This document shows, one piece after another, positions 26,180 through 34,809 of a stretch of DNA of 64,000 nt. The stretch's first letter is position 1. Every line of letters begins with the position of its first letter. The position numbers were made by a program, and so were the translations under genes. A model generated the notes under the pieces. It was not told the origin of the DNA. It was given only the letters and a program-made list of their open reading frames with translations, and searched no databases. This DNA comes from Streptacidiphilus fuscans. Its GTDB lineage: Bacteria > Actinomycetota > Actinomycetes > Streptomycetales > Streptomycetaceae. The DNA is taken from the NCBI RefSeq assembly GCF_015690355.1, contig NZ_JADPRT010000001.1, positions 186,001 through 250,000 on the forward strand. Reading direction: 5' to 3'.

Positions 26180-29100
26180 ATGATCGGACCACGAATAGCG
26201 AGAACGCTGGCGGCAGCCCTGGCCGTGCTGCTCGCCGCCGCCGGGAGCGCAGCCGCCCAGCCACAGGCCCAACCCGCCTCTCGGCAACCGTCGTTGCCAC
26301 AGGTGTGGCCGACGCCGCAGCACGTCGAGGCGCGCGGCGGCGACGTCCGGATCGAGTCCCATGTCGTGGAGGTCGTCGGCCCGCACACCGACCCCTCCGC
26401 CCTGCAGACCGTCGAGGCGACCCTGCGCGCCGCCGGTGCCCAGCACATCACCCGCAGCGAAGGCGACGAGCACCTCCCGGCCGGTGAGCTGCGCGTCTAC
26501 GTCGGCGGTCCGACGGAGAACCCCGCGACCGCGCAGGCGTTGACGGTTCTGCACGCGGGCAGCCCGGCCGGTCTGGTGTCCGGCGGCTACGTCCTGGCCG
26601 TCGGCCGCGGGACCGGTCACGACGCCGGGCACGACGCTGGGCACGACGTGATCGCGCTGTCCGGCGTCGACGCGACCGGCACCTACTACGCGGCCCAGAC
26701 GCTGCGTCAGCTCGTCGTCCCGCTGCCGGGCCACCGGAGCGGCGTCCCGGACTCCGTCGTCAGGGACTGGCCCAGCACCCCGCTGCGCGGGGTGATCGAG
26801 GGCTTCTACGGCACGCCCTGGTCCACCGCCGACCGGCTCGCCCAGTTCGACTTCCTGGGCCGCACCAAGCAGAACACCTACGTCTACTCCCCGAAGGACG
26901 ACCCCTACCTGCGCGCCCAGTGGCGCGACCCCTACCCGCCCGCGCAACTGGCCGTGCTGAAGACGCTGGTCACGCGGGCCGAGGCCGACCACGTCACCTT
27001 CACCTACGCGCTCTCGCCGGGCCTGTCGATCTGCTACTCCTCCGACACCGACGAGCAGGCGCTGGTCGCCAAGTTCCAGTCGCTGTACGCCATCGGGGTG
27101 CGTTCCTTCGCGATCCCGCTGGACGACATCAGCTACACCAGCTGGAACTGCCTGGCGGACCAGCAGAAGTTCGGCACCGGCGGTGCGGCGGCCGGTGCCG
27201 CGCAGTCGTTCCTGCTCAACCGGGTCCAGCAGGACTTCGTCGCGACCCACCCGGACGTCGCCCGGCTGCAGATGGTGCCGACCGAGTACTCCGACCTCAG
27301 CGACTCGCCGTACAAGACGGCGCTGCGCACCCAGCTCGACCGCGCGGTGATCGTCGAGTGGACCGGCGCCGGGGTGATCGCCCCGACCATCAGCACCGAC
27401 CAGGCGAAGGCGGCCCGCGCGGTGTTCGGGCACGACATCCTGCTGTGGGACAACTACCCGGTCAACGACTACGTGACGTCGCGGCTGCTGCTCGGCCCGT
27501 ACACCGGACGGCAACCCGGTATCACCGGGCAGTTGGCCGGGGTCACCGTCAACCCGATGCCGCAGTCCACGGCAAGTCAGATCGCCGAGTTCACCTCGGG
27601 GGATTTCCTGTGGAACTCCGGCGCCTACGACCCGACCGCCTCCTGGCAGGCCGCGCTGCGCGCGCTCGGCGGAGCCGCAGCCGAGCCCTGGCTGCGGCTG
27701 TTCGCGGAGAACAACTACTCCTCGCTGATCGACCCGGTGGAGTCGCCGACCCTGACGCCGCTGCTCGCCGCACTGTGGCAGGCGTACGACCGGCACCAGG
27801 ACCTCACCGCCCCGGCCGCCCGGGTGACCGCCTACTTCCGGCAGCTCTCCGAGACCCCGAACGCCCTGCGCCACGCCATGGCAGGCAGCGAACTGCTCAC
27901 CGAGATCGCACCCTGGCTGGACAAGCTCGGCCGCTACGGTGACGCGGGCCAGACCGCCGTGCAGCTGCTGCTCGCGCAGGCCAAGGGCGACCAGGGCGCT
28001 GTCACCACGCTGCGCGCCACGCTGCAGAACGACCGGACCCAGCTGACCGCGATCCCGCAGCAACTCGCCCCCGGCGTCCTCGACCCGTTCCTCTATCAGG
28101 TCCTGCTCGACACCGAGCCGCCGCTCGGCGCGCAGGCCGCCTTCCAACCGACCTCGGTCTCACTGCGACCGGGCGCGGCCCGGTCCGTCACCGTGCAGTT
28201 CGCGGCCCCGGAGTCCGGTGCGGCCACCACGGTCGCCTGGCGCGCCACCGCCGAGGACAGCGTCACCGTGCAGCCGTCCAGCGGCAGTCTGCCGATCGCC
28301 GCCAAGGGCCAGGCGAGCGTCACCCTCACCGTGACCGCTGCGGCGGGCGCCACCGACGGCGTGCGCACGGTGGTCGTCACCGGCAGCGACGCCTCGGGCG
28401 AGGCGGTCGTACCCCGTGCGCTGCCGGTCCAGGTCTCCGCCGCCACGACCGGGTCGACCCGCGCCCTGGTGGCGAACTACAGCGAACCGACCGTCACCCC
28501 GGTCGACCTGGGCACCGGCAAGGCTCTGGCCGGCATCGGCGTGGGGCAGAACCCGGGCGAGATCGTGCTCAGCCCCGACGGCCGCCACGCCTACACGGCC
28601 AACCAGGGGTCGAACACCGTCAGCGTCATCGACGTCGCCGCGGGAACGGTCACCGCCACCATCCCGGTCGGCAACACGCCCTCGGGCGAGACCGTCACCC
28701 CGGACGGCAGCACGCTGTGGGTGGCCGACTACGGCGACGGCACCGTGCAGCCGATCGACCTGGCGACCGACACGGCAGGCCCGACCGTCAAGGTCGGCTC
28801 CGGCCCGGAGAACATGGCCGTCGCCCCGGACGGCAAGAACCTGTACGTGGCGAACATCAACGACAACACCGTCACCCCCGTCGACCTGACCACGGGCGTA
28901 GCCGGCGCGGCGATCCCGGCCGGGTCGGCCCCCATGAACGTCGTCGTCTCGCCCGACAGCCGCACCGTCTACGTCTCGGACTCCGGCGCGCCGACCGTCA
29001 CCCCGATCGACGTGGCCACCGGCAAGGCACTGCCCAGCCTGGAGATCGCCGGCCAGGACGACGCCTACGGCCTGGCCCTCAGCCCGGACGGCCGCACCCT

Positions 29101-29347
29101 GTGGGTCCAGGCGGGGGACGACGTCACCACCCTGGACACCGCGACCGGCCGCGAAGGCACCCCGATCCACCTGGGCAACGGCCCGAGCTCGCTGGGCTTC
29201 GACTGGAACGGCGCGACGGCGTACGTGACCTGCTCCAACAACAACACGCTGGTGCCGATCACGGTCGGCAGCGGCGCCGTCGGCACCGCGATCCCCACCG
29301 GCGCCTACCCGTTGGCGGTCGCGGTCACCGGAGTCCCGGTCGGCTGA
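26180..29347 (+). CDS. Secreted GH84 beta-N-acetylhexosaminidase with NEW3-like and YVTN propeller domains
   Basis: A 1055-residue secreted protein with a Sec signal peptide ending near 'GSAAA'. An N-terminal ~200-residue GH20b-like domain leads to the GH84 barrel: 'RGVIEGFYGTPW', 'NTYVYSPKDDPY' and the paired catalytic Asp in 'IPLDDI' near residue 313. A helical region is followed by a NEW3-like beta domain ('SVSLRPGAARSVTVQF', about 655-750). The last ~290 residues are a YVTN-type propeller of repeats such as 'NPGEIVLSPDGRHAYTANQG'. GH84 enzymes remove GlcNAc (or hyaluronan-type) residues with substrate assistance. The propeller may bind glycans or another enzyme. It is 54 nt after the GH5-like gene and probably in the same operon. 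Confidence 0.9.
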   Translation: MIGPRIARTLAAALAVLLAAAGSAAAQPQAQPASRQPSLPQVWPTPQHVEARGGDVRIESHVVEVVGPHTDPSALQTVEATLRAAGAQHITRSEGDEHLPAGELRVYVGGPTENPATAQALTVLHAGSPAGLVSGGYVLAVGRGTGHDAGHDAGHDVIALSGVDATGTYYAAQTLRQLVVPLPGHRSGVPDSVVRDWPSTPLRGVIEGFYGTPWSTADRLAQFDFLGRTKQNTYVYSPKDDPYLRAQWRDPYPPAQLAVLKTLVTRAEADHVTFTYALSPGLSICYSSDTDEQALVAKFQSLYAIGVRSFAIPLDDISYTSWNCLADQQKFGTGGAAAGAAQSFLLNRVQQDFVATHPDVARLQMVPTEYSDLSDSPYKTALRTQLDRAVIVEWTGAGVIAPTISTDQAKAARAVFGHDILLWDNYPVNDYVTSRLLLGPYTGRQPGITGQLAGVTVNPMPQSTASQIAEFTSGDFLWNSGAYDPTASWQAALRALGGAAAEPWLRLFAENNYSSLIDPVESPTLTPLLAALWQAYDRHQDLTAPAARVTAYFRQLSETPNALRHAMAGSELLTEIAPWLDKLGRYGDAGQTAVQLLLAQAKGDQGAVTTLRATLQNDRTQLTAIPQQLAPGVLDPFLYQVLLDTEPPLGAQAAFQPTSVSLRPGAARSVTVQFAAPESGAATTVAWRATAEDSVTVQPSSGSLPIAAKGQASVTLTVTAAAGATDGVRTVVVTGSDASGEAVVPRALPVQVSAATTGSTRALVANYSEPTVTPVDLGTGKALAGIGVGQNPGEIVLSPDGRHAYTANQGSNTVSVIDVAAGTVTATIPVGNTPSGETVTPDGSTLWVADYGDGTVQPIDLATDTAGPTVKVGSGPENMAVAPDGKNLYVANINDNTVTPVDLTTGVAGAAIPAGSAPMNVVVSPDSRTVYVSDSGAPTVTPIDVATGKALPSLEIAGQDDAYGLALSPDGRTLWVQAGDDVTTLDTATGREGTPIHLGNGPSSLGFDWNGATAYVTCSNNNTLVPITVGSGAVGTAIPTGAYPLAVAVTGVPVG

Positions 29348-29371
29348 CCACACTGACGAGGAGCAACTGCT

Positions 29372-30640
29372 ATGGCGATGCAACCGTGGTTCCCCGACGC
29401 CAAGTTGGGGATCTTCATCCACTGGGGGATCTACTCCGTCGACGGCGTCCCGGAGTCGTGGTCCTTCTGGCACGGAACCGTCCCGCACGACCAGTACATG
29501 GCCCAACTCGGCCGCTTCGCCGCCGAGAAGTACGACCCGCAGGAGTGGGCCAGGCTCTTCGCCGCGGCGGGGGCCAAGTACGCGGTGCTGACCGCGAAGC
29601 ACCACGACGGCGTGGCGCTCTTCGACACCCGTGAGTCGGACCTGTCGGTGGTCAAGCGCACCCCGGCCGGCCGCGACCTGGTCCGCGGCTACGTCGACGC
29701 GCTGCGCGACCACGGCCTCAAGGCGGGCCTGTACTTCTCGCACAGCGACTGGAACCACCCCGACTACCCGACGCTGCGCCTGCCTGACGAAGCGTCGGGC
29801 ACCAACCGCAACAGATACAGCACCGCTGCGCCCGGCGAGGAGGACCCGCAGCGGTGGGAGCGGTTCCTCGCCTTCCGCCGCGCCCAGATCCGCGAACTGG
29901 TCACCGGCTACCAGCCGGACCTGCTCTGGTTCGACGGCGAGTGGGAGCGCACCGAGGAGCAGTGGCGGATGGCCGAACTCGCGGACGATCTCCGCACCTC
30001 GGCCCCCCGCACCGTGCTCAACGGCCGCGCGCTCAGCTTCGGCGACTACGCGACGCCGGAACAGGGCGTCCCGATCACGGCCCCCGACGGGCCCTGGGAG
30101 CTGTGCCTGACCGTCAACGACTCCTGGGGCTTCCAACCCCAGGACACCAACCACAAGCCGGTCCACCAGCTGGTGCGCTACTTCACCGAGACGATCGCCG
30201 CCGGTGGCAACCTGCTCCTGGACGTCGGCCCCCGGGCGGACGGCACCATCCCCGCCGAGCAGGTCGAGCGGCTCCAGGGCCTCGGCGCGTGGATCGCCAG
30301 GCACGGCCCCGCCGTCCACGGCACCCGGGCGGGTCTGCCGCCCGGCCACCACTACGGCCCGAGCACGGTCTCGCCCGACCGCCGCACGCTCTACTTGATC
30401 ACCTTCGACGCGCCACGCCACGCGGTGTCCGTCCGCGGCCTGCGGACCCCGGTCCGCCGGGTCACCGTCCTCGGCACCGGCCGGGAACTCGCCCACCACA
30501 CCGTCGGCGGCATGGCCGAGGTCCCGGGCGTGCTCTGGATCGACGCGCCCGGAGCGGTCGACCTGGACGAGCACGCCACCGTCCTCGCGGTGGAACTCGA
30601 CGGCGAACTCGACCTGTACCGGGGCCACGGCCGCGGCTGA
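29372..30640 (+). CDS. Alpha-L-fucosidase, glycoside hydrolase family 29
   Basis: A 422-residue GH29 enzyme without a signal peptide. Diagnostic blocks are 'KLGIFIHWGIYSVDG', 'KYAVLTAKHHDGVALF' and 'LLWFDGEWE' with the nucleophile Asp near residue 187; 'GGNLLLDVGPRADGTIP' closes the barrel. It removes alpha-linked fucose with retention. The ATG at 29372 has GAGGAG 8 nt upstream. It follows the GH84 gene by 24 nt, placing fucose and GlcNAc removal in one transcript. The lack of export signal suggests it works on imported oligosaccharides. Confidence 0.92.
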   Translation: MAMQPWFPDAKLGIFIHWGIYSVDGVPESWSFWHGTVPHDQYMAQLGRFAAEKYDPQEWARLFAAAGAKYAVLTAKHHDGVALFDTRESDLSVVKRTPAGRDLVRGYVDALRDHGLKAGLYFSHSDWNHPDYPTLRLPDEASGTNRNRYSTAAPGEEDPQRWERFLAFRRAQIRELVTGYQPDLLWFDGEWERTEEQWRMAELADDLRTSAPRTVLNGRALSFGDYATPEQGVPITAPDGPWELCLTVNDSWGFQPQDTNHKPVHQLVRYFTETIAAGGNLLLDVGPRADGTIPAEQVERLQGLGAWIARHGPAVHGTRAGLPPGHHYGPSTVSPDRRTLYLITFDAPRHAVSVRGLRTPVRRVTVLGTGRELAHHTVGGMAEVPGVLWIDAPGAVDLDEHATVLAVELDGELDLYRGHGRG

Positions 30641-30678
30641 GCGGCCGTTTGTCAGTGCTGACTCGTACGATCCGCATC

Positions 30679-31443
30679 ATGCGTAAGTACTTTGTGACGG
30701 GCGGACAGAAGCTGTCGTACCTGGACTTCGGTGGTCCGGGGCTACCACTGCTGGCACTGCACGGCCACTACAACGAGGCATCGGCCTTCGCGCCGCTTGC
30801 CGGGGCGCTCGCGCCACGGTGGCGGGTGATCGCGCTCGACCAGCGCGGCCACGGCGATTCCGACCGTGCCGCAACGTACGGGCGGGACGACTACATAGCC
30901 GACGTTCTCGCCTTTCACCGGCATCTGGGAGTCGGCCCGGTTCCGCTGCTGGGCCACTCCCTGGGCGGGGTGAACGCCTACCAGTTCGCCGCCCGGCACC
31001 CGGACGCGGTCAGCAGGCTGGTCGTCGAGGACGTCGGCGCGGTCGTCGACACGGACGGGGCCTTCGCCCTGCGCCTTCCCGCTGTCGCTTCGTCCCGAGA
31101 GGCGTTGGTGGCTGCCCTGGGTGCTTCGGCGCCCTATCTGGAGTGTTCGTTCCGGCAGCGGGACGGGCGTTGGGGTTTCTCCTTCGACATCGAGGACACG
31201 GTGACGTCGGAGAAGGCGGTCAGCGGCGACCACTGGGACGACTGGACGTCGGTGTCCTGCCCCACCCTGCTCGTCCGCGGGACACGGAGCGACCTGCTGA
31301 CTGCCGACCACGCCCGCACCATGGTCTCCCGCGGCGACGGGCGAGTCCGCATGGTCGAGCTGACGGCCGGTCACGTGGTGCATCACGATGCCGCCGAGCA
31401 GTTCGCAGCCGAGGTCGCCGCCTTTCTGTCGGAGCTGGGATGA
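30679..31443 (+). CDS. Alpha/beta-fold hydrolase
   Basis: A 254-residue soluble hydrolase. The nucleophile elbow 'LLGHSLGGVNAYQ' gives catalytic Ser, the oxyanion region is 'LLALHGHYNEASAF', 'ALDQRGHGDSDR' follows beta-4, and the catalytic His is in 'ELTAGHVVHHD'. The substrate cannot be told; esterase, lactonase or related. The ATG at 30679 has no clear ribosome site. It overlaps the next gene by 4 nt. Confidence 0.82.
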   Translation: MRKYFVTGGQKLSYLDFGGPGLPLLALHGHYNEASAFAPLAGALAPRWRVIALDQRGHGDSDRAATYGRDDYIADVLAFHRHLGVGPVPLLGHSLGGVNAYQFAARHPDAVSRLVVEDVGAVVDTDGAFALRLPAVASSREALVAALGASAPYLECSFRQRDGRWGFSFDIEDTVTSEKAVSGDHWDDWTSVSCPTLLVRGTRSDLLTADHARTMVSRGDGRVRMVELTAGHVVHHDAAEQFAAEVAAFLSELG

Positions 31444-31850
31444 CAGCCATGTTGAACGATTCCGTCCGCGCCCTGCTCGACACGGCGGTTCCCGCTGTCC
31501 TCGCCACGGTCAACGCGGACGGAAGTCCGCAGACGTCGGTGGTCTGGGTCGGTCGCGACGGGGATGACCTGCTCCTCTCCACCGCTGCCGGCAGGCGCAA
31601 GGAGCGCAACCTGCGCCGTGACCCTCGCGCCAGCCTGACCGTCTACGACCCGGCCGACCCGTTGCGCTACGTCGAGATTCGCGGCGTCGCCACCGTCACT
31701 GAGGACGTCGGCCGGTCGCTGGCGGTCGCCCTCGCGGAACAGTACGAAGGCCCAGGCGCAGGCCAGGAGTACCTCGACCTCCCGGCAGAGGTACTCCGTG
31801 TCGTCGTCCGGATCAGCCCGACCAAGGTGGTCGGCACCGCAGCTGACTGA
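31440..31850 (+). CDS. PPOX-class (pyridoxamine 5'-phosphate oxidase-like) flavin/F420-binding protein
   Basis: A 136-residue split-barrel protein. 'VPAVLATVNADGSPQTSVVWV' and 'GRRKERNLRRDPRASLTVYD' are typical of small actinobacterial PPOX proteins that bind F420 or FMN and reduce or oxidise small molecules. The ATG overlaps the stop of the alpha/beta hydrolase (ATGA); a second Met lies 9 nt later. It converges on the second fucosidase with 11 nt between stops. Confidence 0.83.
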   Translation: MTAMLNDSVRALLDTAVPAVLATVNADGSPQTSVVWVGRDGDDLLLSTAAGRRKERNLRRDPRASLTVYDPADPLRYVEIRGVATVTEDVGRSLAVALAEQYEGPGAGQEYLDLPAEVLRVVVRISPTKVVGTAAD

Positions 31851-31861
31851 CGGAGCGATCC

Positions 31862-33157
31862 TCAGCCGGTCCGGGCGGCGAGGACCAGGGCGTGCTCGGC
31901 CTTGTGGCCGTCCGGCAGCCGGACGCTGAGCAGGCCGTCGGCGTGCGTGAACGGCAGATCGCCGGGGTGGCCCAGCAGGCTGACGGCGTCCGGGGCCGGG
32001 CCGTCCCAGGGGATGTCCGCCTGGGCGGGCAGGGGCTCGTCCGGCTCGAGGAGCAGGACGGCGTTGACCGTGGATCCGACACGGGTGAAGAGGCAGCGCC
32101 CGCTCTCGTACGGGGCCACCGGCCGGGAGCCGTAGACCGCCGCGCCGTTGACGTCCAGCCAGGCGCCGATCCCGGCGAGCCGGTCGTGGACGGCCCGGGG
32201 GAGTGCGCCGGTGTGGTCGGGGCCGAAGCCGAGCAGCAGGTTGCCGCCCCGGGCGACGATGCGCAGCAGCAGATGCACCACCTCGCCGACGGACTTGAAC
32301 GTGTCGTCCGGACCCAGGGTGTACCAGGCCGGTCCGAGGGTGAGGCAGCTCTCCCACGGGTACGGCTGCACCTGGTCGGGGACCTGCTGCTCCGGCGTGC
32401 GGTAGTCCTCCTGCGGGCCGTGCACCTCGCGGTCGACGACGAGAATGCCGGGCTGCAGTTCGCGCGCCCGCGCGGCCAGGGCGGGCATGTCGAGGTCCTC
32501 GCGCGGTGCCCGGACCCAACCGGCGTCGAGCCACAGCAGGTCGATCGGACCGTAGTCGCTGAGCAGTTCCTCGATCTGCCCGTGGGTGAACTCCTTGAAC
32601 CGCTGCCACCTGTCGGGTTCCGCTGCGGTGTCGTAGTCCGCGAAGCGCTGCGGGGCCAGGCGGTCGGGGGACCAGTAGTCGGGGTGGTGCCAGTCGGCCT
32701 TGCTGAAGTAGACGCCCGCGCCGAGCCCTTGGCCGCGGAAGGCGTCGAACACCTCGCGGGTGACGTCCCGTTGGAGGGCGCAGTCGGGTCCGGTCGACTT
32801 GTACGAGGACAACTTCGTGTTGTACATGGCGAATCCGTCGTGATGCTTGGTCGTGAAGACGACATAGCGCATCCCGGCGTCCCGGCAGGCGCGGGCCCAG
32901 TCCTCCGGATCCAGCCCCGGAGCGGTGAACCCGGCCGGGAGCTGCTCGTACATCTCCCGGTAGCCCTCCGGGTCCCCGGCCCACGGTTCGGGGGCGGCAC
33001 ACCACGGGTCCTGCTCCTGGCAGAGCGTCCAGCTCTCGCAGGCGCCGAGCCGACTGTAAGGCCCCCAGTGGATGATGGCGCCGAACTTCTGGTCCTGCCA
33101 CCGTTCAAGGCGGGCACGGACCTGCGGGTCGGCGGGCCAGGTGTAGTCGTCCGTCAC
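31862..33157 (-). CDS. Alpha-L-fucosidase, glycoside hydrolase family 29 (second copy)
   Basis: A 431-residue cytoplasmic GH29 enzyme, clearly diverged from the other copy. Key blocks are 'FGAIIHWGPYSRLGACESW', 'RYVVFTTKHHDGFAMYN', 'DLLWLDAGWVRAP' (nucleophile Asp) and 'ARGGNLLLGFGPDHTG'. The GTG start at 33157 is preceded by GGGAG at 8 nt; an upstream ATG at 33211 would add 18 unrelated residues. It may have different linkage preference from the fucosidase at 29372. It is transcribed alone, towards the PPOX gene. Confidence 0.9.
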   Translation of the reverse strand: MTDDYTWPADPQVRARLERWQDQKFGAIIHWGPYSRLGACESWTLCQEQDPWCAAPEPWAGDPEGYREMYEQLPAGFTAPGLDPEDWARACRDAGMRYVVFTTKHHDGFAMYNTKLSSYKSTGPDCALQRDVTREVFDAFRGQGLGAGVYFSKADWHHPDYWSPDRLAPQRFADYDTAAEPDRWQRFKEFTHGQIEELLSDYGPIDLLWLDAGWVRAPREDLDMPALAARARELQPGILVVDREVHGPQEDYRTPEQQVPDQVQPYPWESCLTLGPAWYTLGPDDTFKSVGEVVHLLLRIVARGGNLLLGFGPDHTGALPRAVHDRLAGIGAWLDVNGAAVYGSRPVAPYESGRCLFTRVGSTVNAVLLLEPDEPLPAQADIPWDGPAPDAVSLLGHPGDLPFTHADGLLSVRLPDGHKAEHALVLAARTG

Positions 33158-33562
33158 CGTTCGTCTCCCTCGGGTCCTCACGTCGCAGCGCCTGGACGTG
33201 ATTCTGGCCATTGGGGTCGACGCACAAACGGCCTCAAACGGCCTCGGTCCAGAGTGGTCCGAGAAGCGGGAGCGCGGCTACGGAGCGGGAGCCTCGGCGG
33301 CTGACCGGTCGTGCGGCCCGGGCTCGGGCCCGGACTACGGCTTGAACCCGGACCCAGACCCGGACCCACGGGCGGGCAGCGGCGAGCACGGCCGTCGGGA
33401 CCAGACTGACGGTAACTGCCGCGCAGGGGTGCCCGATCTCGGTTATCGCTGGCACTCGCTCGTGACCGCGACGCCGCGTGGGTGGTGTGGTGACCGGGCG
33501 CACGTTGACGTGGCGGGCCTGGGCGCGGTGCGATGCCGGGATACCCTCAGGAGGAGATCCGT
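33158..33562. other. Gene-free divergent intergenic region
   Basis: This 405-nt stretch separates the second fucosidase (- strand) from the SRPBCC gene (+ strand). It contains a GGCCCG-GGCT-CGGGCC hairpin at 33315-33330 and a short low-complexity run of CCCGGACC units near 33345-33375. The open frames here have poor coding character and no ribosome sites. It presumably holds both promoters; a TTGACG at 33505 is the only promoter-like hexamer noticed and lacks a convincing -10 box. Confidence 0.5.
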
Positions 33563-34087
33563 ATGACCCCTGCCGACCGTGAATCCGTCTCCGTCCGGAC
33601 GGAGATAGCCGCCGCGCCGGACGACGTCTGGGCCGCAGTCGCCGATGTGACGCGCATGGGTGAGTGGAGCCCCGAGTGCACGGGTGCGGCGTGGAGGGGC
33701 AGTCCGGCGGGCCCGGTGGTGGGCGCGCGGTTCCAGGGACACAACCGCAAGGGCGGCATCCGCTGGAACACCGTCTGCCGCGTGGTCGAGGCCGAGCCGG
33801 GGCGCGCGTTTGCCTGGGACGTGAGCTTCGGGCCGATTCCGGTCGCCCGCTGGGGGTTCCGCCTCACGCCGGGTGGCCTGGGCGGCCCGGGCGACGCGGA
33901 AGGCACCGTGACGGTGGTCGAGCAGTTCTGGCAGGACCGCCGCGACCGGGTCAGCGCCTGGACGACCGAGTTCGTGCTGCGCACCGGTGGCCGCGCGGAG
34001 TGGAACCGCCGGAACATGGCGGCGACGCTCGCCGCACTGAAGCGCTCGCTGGAGGCTGCCCCGACGACGGGCGAACGGGACCACTGA
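33563..34087 (+). CDS. SRPBCC-family (START-like) protein
   Basis: A 174-residue protein with the polyketide-cyclase/START fold: 'SVRTEIAAAPDDVWAAVADVTRMGEWSPECTGAAW' at the N-terminus and 'RWNTVCRVVEAEPGRAFAWDV' next. The family binds hydrophobic ligands in a helix-grip cavity; the exact role is unknown. The ATG at 33563 has an AGGAGGAG ribosome site 6 nt upstream. It converges on the TetR gene with only a few nt between. Confidence 0.83.
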   Translation: MTPADRESVSVRTEIAAAPDDVWAAVADVTRMGEWSPECTGAAWRGSPAGPVVGARFQGHNRKGGIRWNTVCRVVEAEPGRAFAWDVSFGPIPVARWGFRLTPGGLGGPGDAEGTVTVVEQFWQDRRDRVSAWTTEFVLRTGGRAEWNRRNMAATLAALKRSLEAAPTTGERDH

Positions 34088-34090
34088 CGC

Positions 34091-34702
34091 TCAGTGTCGA
34101 ACGTCCTTCGCGACATGACGGGCCGTCAGCGAAGCGGCGAGGAGCGCCTGGACCGCTCCGTGGACGTGGTTCGCGACCGTCTCGGGGGCGGAGGAGTCGA
34201 GCTTGCCGTCCAGCAGCAGGAACGCCAGCCCGTGGACCAGGGCCCACACCGCCGTCGACAGGGCCTCCGGGTCGCTGCCGGGGAAGACGCCGTGGACGAG
34301 GTCGCGGACGTACTGCGTGATGGCGGCTGTCGCCGCCACCCGCTCCTCGTCCGTCGGGTCGCAGGGCTCGGCGAACATCACCCGGAACAGCGCGGGGCGT
34401 TCGAGCGCGAAGCGGACGTACGCGACGCCGACCTCGGCCAGCTCGTCAGGGGTCGTGGGCGCGGGGTGCACCGCGACCAGGGACTCGGCCAGCTCGCGGT
34501 AGCCCTCCGCGGCGACCGCCGAGACCAGCGCCTCGCGGTCCGCGTAGTGGCGGTAGGGGGCCGTCGCCGAGACGCCGGCCCGGCGTGCGACCGCCCGCAG
34601 GGACAGACCGGCGCTGCCGTCCTCCTCCAGCAGCACCCGTGCCGCGTGCAGGCAGGCGGCGCGCAGGTCGCCGTGGTGATAGGAGCCGGTCGTCTGTGGC
34701 AT
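34091..34702 (-). CDS. TetR-family regulator
   Basis: A 203-residue repressor with N-terminal helix-turn-helix 'LSLRAVARRAGVSATAPYRHYADREALVSAVA' and a C-terminal ligand-binding domain of the WHG type ('GLAFLLLDGKLDSS'). It is divergent from the old-yellow-enzyme gene, with inverted repeats in the shared promoter, so it probably controls that gene and itself. Confidence 0.9.
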   Translation of the reverse strand: MPQTTGSYHHGDLRAACLHAARVLLEEDGSAGLSLRAVARRAGVSATAPYRHYADREALVSAVAAEGYRELAESLVAVHPAPTTPDELAEVGVAYVRFALERPALFRVMFAEPCDPTDEERVAATAAITQYVRDLVHGVFPGSDPEALSTAVWALVHGLAFLLLDGKLDSSAPETVANHVHGAVQALLAASLTARHVAKDVRH

Positions 34703-34716
34703 GGGTCACCCTCTCC

Positions 34717-34765
34717 AATGTTTACGGCGCATACATTCCTCGCCTAATGTGAGCGCTGTACACAT
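34717..34765. promoter_or_regulatory. Divergent promoter with two TetR-type inverted repeats
   Basis: AATGT-N11-ACATT at 34717-34737 and ATGT-N11-ACAT at 34747-34765 have arms of near-identical sequence and the same spacing. They lie between the TetR start and the start of the flavin oxidoreductase gene. This is the expected place for a TetR dimer or pair of dimers. Confidence 0.5.
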
Positions 34766-34809
34766 CGTAGTCGTTCGACTCGACGCACCCGATGAACAGG
34801 AGATTCCCC

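Noticed and set aside
33198-33566. Possible 122-codon gene upstream of the SRPBCC gene
   Set aside because: No ribosome site, low-complexity Pro/Asp/Gly composition, no recognisable domain, and it runs into the SRPBCC ribosome site.
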